Assembly (NCBI GenBank): GCA_029259875.1
Contig: JAJDEK010000553.1
Span: forward strand, 1 to 7,118
Direction of reading: 5' to 3'
Length of the DNA: 7,118 nucleotides
Source: Planctomycetaceae bacterium
GTDB taxonomy: Bacteria > Planctomycetota > Planctomycetia > Planctomycetales > Planctomycetaceae
The stretch's first letter is position 1. The number at the start of each line of letters is the position of its first letter. Shown here in pieces: positions 4,719-7,118 of this stretch. The position numbers were made by a program, and so were the translations under genes. The notes beneath the pieces were generated by a model. It made no database searches. It saw only the letters and a program-made list of their open reading frames with translations, and had not been told where the DNA came from.

Positions 4719-6167
4719 TTATTTAAGCCGCTCCCATTCCCGAACTTTTTGTTCCATTCTCTGACGATCCAGTTCATCGGGTGCCGTACTCTGAAGTGCT
4801 CGTTTGATGATCGCAATCGCCTCCTCATGTTGCCCCCGGTTGTGATAGCTATTGGCTAACTGAATCTGGACGACCGGTATTTGAGGTACTTGTTGCGCCG
4901 TGTACTGCCATAATGAGAGGCCATTCTTCCACACAGACACATATCGTTCAGTCTGCAAGTTGTACTTTGTAAGTAATGCCAATACTAACACCCCAAAGAC
5001 AGAAGGAACTAGATAACCAGAGACCTGTCTTCCCTTGCGCAAAGGTACAAGTATTCGTTGTTGCATTTTTTCTAGCAAATTCACACTTGCACTAAAAATG
5101 AGGGCAAAGAAAGGAATGCAGGGCAGGTATAAATAGCGATCATTCATCAATGTTGTAATAGGAAATAAATTGAGCACAGGTATCAGCAGTAATAAGAAAG
5201 TAGCACCTGCAAATAGAATCAAGGGTTGCCGTTTTCCCATTCGCACAAACATGAAAGCTGCCACCAACCAGCAAAACAGTGAGATCACTATTTCCCAACC
5301 GATTCCCGATACAGGTGGATCATAAAGTACAGATCGTGCTTCAGGCCATAATAACATTTGGACATATTTTGACATAATCACAGTATCGATCGAGAGAATT
5401 TCTACTTTGCTCATGCCAAAATGATCACGCACTCCTCCGAGTTCACTGGTTTGAGCCAACATCGTGATAACCAGCAATAATACTGCACAGCATCCCGGAA
5501 AGATTTGTCTTTTTACAGCCTCTCGAAAAGGTACTTTTGCTACCCAGAAGTCATAACAAAACACGATGGCAGGCACGACAACTGCTAATGCTTTTGAAAG
5601 CAGCGCACAGATAAAGAAAAGAAATCCACAGGTATTCTGTTCCAGGGTTCTGTTCTTTCTGAGCCAGTACCAGAGTGAGGCCAGGATAAACGCCCCCGAC
5701 AATAAGCCCTTTCGAGAAGAAATCCAGACCACTGTCTCCACTTGGACCGGGTGAATGGCAAATACGGCAGCAGTCGCCCAGCCAATTAAACGATTTTGAG
5801 TAAAACGTGTGACTAGCAGAAAGACGAGTATCGTATTGATTACATGCAGTAATATATTCGTAAGGTGATAACCACCAGCCCAAAGCCCATAAAGACTATG
5901 ATCGATTAGGAATGATAAAATTGTCAAGGGGGCATAATTTCGGGTTACAACCTGAGTTGCAATCTTTTGCAAATTTTCGGGATGCCAACTCTTTGTCAGC
6001 GGGTTGTGAATCACATACCAGGGATCGTCCCAATTCACGAAATCAAAACTGGTTGCCATTCCAAAACTGATCAAAACGACTGCTGCCAGCGAAAATATAG
6101 GAACTTTCTGACTCTTCATTGCCTGAAATAATTGCCAGGGAGGCTCTTGTTGTTTTTGATTCATCAT
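4719..6167 (-). CDS. TMTC/PMT-like GT-C membrane glycosyltransferase with C-terminal TPR
   Basis: The product is a polytopic membrane protein of the GT-C superfamily, which moves sugars from a polyprenyl-phosphate donor to acceptors on the outer face of the membrane. From the chosen start it has 482 residues. TM1 is at about 22-41. It is followed by FDFVNWDDPW with the acidic pair Asp47-Asp48, the loop motif expected to bind metal or acceptor. The TMTC-type motif HPVQVETVVWISSRKGLLSG lies at 139-158, many further hydrophobic helices follow, and NDRYLYLP is at 342-349. A single TPR-like unit (about 432-464, LANSYHNRGQHEEAI) ends the protein. The frame is open back to a GTG at 6314, but the extra 49 residues are polar and lack family features, and a hairpin lies in that DNA, so ATG-ATG at 6167 is preferred. 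That ribosome site is weak. Substrate is unknown; glycosyltransfer is inferred from the family. Confidence 0.8.
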   Translation of the reverse strand: MMNQKQQEPPWQLFQAMKSQKVPIFSLAAVVLISFGMATSFDFVNWDDPWYVIHNPLTKSWHPENLQKIATQVVTRNYAPLTILSFLIDHSLYGLWAGGYHLTNILLHVINTILVFLLVTRFTQNRLIGWATAAVFAIHPVQVETVVWISSRKGLLSGAFILASLWYWLRKNRTLEQNTCGFLFFICALLSKALAVVVPAIVFCYDFWVAKVPFREAVKRQIFPGCCAVLLLVITMLAQTSELGGVRDHFGMSKVEILSIDTVIMSKYVQMLLWPEARSVLYDPPVSGIGWEIVISLFCWLVAAFMFVRMGKRQPLILFAGATFLLLLIPVLNLFPITTLMNDRYLYLPCIPFFALIFSASVNLLEKMQQRILVPLRKGRQVSGYLVPSVFGVLVLALLTKYNLQTERYVSVWKNGLSLWQYTAQQVPQIPVVQIQLANSYHNRGQHEEAIAIIKRALQSTAPDELDRQRMEQKVREWERLK

Positions 6168-6476
6168 TTTCACAATCCCATTCACTACAGGGATTAAAAG
6201 AGAATGTCCCTGTTTATCTTTAACATAGGTCCTCACCTGCTCGCTGCCGATATTTCGGGAGAAATGATGATTAAATGAAACATCAATCGGGGAACAAAAC
6301 CTGACAACCGGCACAATCGATTTAATAGAACCAAGTATCCATTGGTACCTGATTTCAATGTTTCGCTTTCATAATCAAATTTTCCACCACTTAATCTATA
6401 AGCTAAGTTTCAATGCTAATGTGCGCAGAATGCCATTAAATCGAATCATTGAATAGCATCACCGAGGGAGATTGCC
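6168..6476. other. Divergent intergenic region between the two glycosyltransferase genes
   Basis: The roughly 310-bp spacer must hold promoters for both genes. A 7-bp inverted repeat ACAGGGA (6187-6193) / TCCCTGT (6207-6213) lies just before the proposed start of the leftward gene and would form a hairpin in its leader. For the rightward gene a TATAAG at 6397-6402 is a possible -10, but no good -35 accompanies it. If the longer GTG start of the leftward gene were used, the spacer would shrink to about 160 bp. Confidence 0.5.
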
Positions 6477-7118
6477 GTGCTGGAACCCATTTCCGTGTTA
6501 AGTCCAAGTTCTAAACAAACAGAACCTGCCATTGCTCCTGACTGTGCTGAAGTCATGTCACAGATTCGAAGTATGGAACCGTTGCTTGAAGAAATTGAAC
6601 GAACTCAAATTCCGCATAGCAAAACCATCGTCGTCATGCCAGCATATAATGCAGCCTCTACCTTGCATAAAACATTGACAGATCTACCCGCAGGTGTTGT
6701 TGATGAAATCATTCTCGTTGATGATGGTAGTACTGATAATACGGTTGAACTTGCTTTGAGCCACGACTTAACAGTCATCAAACATAAAGAGAATCGTGGC
6801 TACGGTGGAAATCAGAAAACTTGCTACCAATATGCACTTGAGCATGGTGCTGACTATGTTGTGATGCTGCACCCCGATTACCAATACGATAGCCGCGTAG
6901 TGGGAGTTGCCATTCAGCTACTCAAATTGGGTATTTGCGATGTTGTATTAGGATCACGAATCCGCACACGCCAGGAAGCACTTTCAGGTGGTATGCCGTC
7001 TTGGAAATATTTAGCGAATCGCCTGTTGACTATTACAGAGAATGTCGCACTAGGACAAAATTTAGGTGATTTTCATAGTGGATTTCGTGCTTATCGCAAG
7101 GAAGTTCTGGAAACGATT
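6477..7118 (+). CDS. Family 2 glycosyltransferase, DPM1/DPG-synthase-like, 3' end cut by the window
   Basis: This cytoplasmic GT-A enzyme probably transfers a sugar from a nucleotide donor, perhaps to polyprenyl phosphate. The frame is open for 214 codons to the window edge. The start is a GTG at 6477 with GAGGGAG six nt upstream and an in-frame stop at 6450. Residues 1-48 are a variable N-terminus. The catalytic domain shows PAYNAAS at 55-61, VDDGSTD at 81-87 (nucleotide binding), ENRGYGGNQ at 105-113, HPDYQYD at 132-138 in the place of the DxD metal motif, GSR at 159-161 and DFHSGFRAY at 198-206. These are typical of dolichyl/undecaprenyl-phosphate sugar synthases and related lipid-linked sugar enzymes. 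It diverges from the GT-C gene, for which it could supply a lipid-linked donor (inference). Sugar and acceptor cannot be read from the sequence. Confidence 0.9.
   Translation, partial: MLEPISVLSPSSKQTEPAIAPDCAEVMSQIRSMEPLLEEIERTQIPHSKTIVVMPAYNAASTLHKTLTDLPAGVVDEIILVDDGSTDNTVELALSHDLTVIKHKENRGYGGNQKTCYQYALEHGADYVVMLHPDYQYDSRVVGVAIQLLKLGICDVVLGSRIRTRQEALSGGMPSWKYLANRLLTITENVALGQNLGDFHSGFRAYRKEVLETI

Noticed and set aside
5551..5883. Overlapping frames inside the GT-C gene (5551-5883, 5566-5754, 5585-5785)
   Set aside because: They are shadows of a conserved membrane-protein frame and show no family features.
6168..6314. N-terminal extension of the GT-C protein from a GTG at 6314
   Set aside because: The 49 extra residues are polar, lack family features and a good ribosome site, and the DNA carries a leader-like hairpin; the alternative cannot be fully excluded.

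Overview
The window reads as a chromosomal fragment of a bacterium, most likely a planctomycete. The evidence is a Tad/Flp tight-adherence pilus locus with a stand-alone prepilin peptidase, a CpaB with a long acidic tail, a BON-type CpaC secretin, and a large TMTC-like membrane glycosyltransferase ending in a TPR. This placement is inferred from protein style and the AT-leaning base composition; no rRNA or other marker gene is present.

Positions 1-4110, all on the minus strand and therefore read from right to left, hold the start of a Tad pilus cluster. In transcription order these are: flp, the 57-aa major pilin (4110-3937), ending at a clear intrinsic terminator (3865-3898); a previously unlisted 36-aa hydrophobic ORF with a strong GAGGAG Shine-Dalgarno (3769-3659); cpaA/tadV, the prepilin peptidase (3372-2821); cpaB/rcpC (2508-1453); and cpaC/rcpA, the outer-membrane secretin (1293 to beyond base 1). 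The peptidase would mature the Flp pilin (and perhaps the 36-aa peptide). CpaB and CpaC would form the periplasmic and outer-membrane channel. The missing ATPase and platform genes (tadZ/A/B/C) would be expected just left of base 1. Three of the proposed starts (cpaB, cpaA, flp) lie inside longer open frames and were chosen from Shine-Dalgarno position and family length.

Positions 4111-4718 contain no gene. They hold the flp leader, with several strong hairpins and four copies of the heptamer TGAGTTA/TAACTCA, followed by the intrinsic terminator of the gene to the right. Positions 4719-6167 (minus) encode a GT-C-fold, TMTC/PMT-like membrane glycosyltransferase. Positions 6477-7118 (plus, running off the window) encode the N-terminal 214 residues of a DPM1-like family 2 glycosyltransferase, divergent from the former across a roughly 300-bp spacer.

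The genes belong to known families. The less ordinary content is the non-coding architecture of the pilus locus: a nested inverted repeat between cpaA and cpaB, a triple 10-bp repeat just before cpaA, a promoter with a centred dyad, the hairpin-rich flp leader, and the 36-aa prepilin-like peptide. No CRISPR, insertion sequence, tRNA or rRNA was seen.
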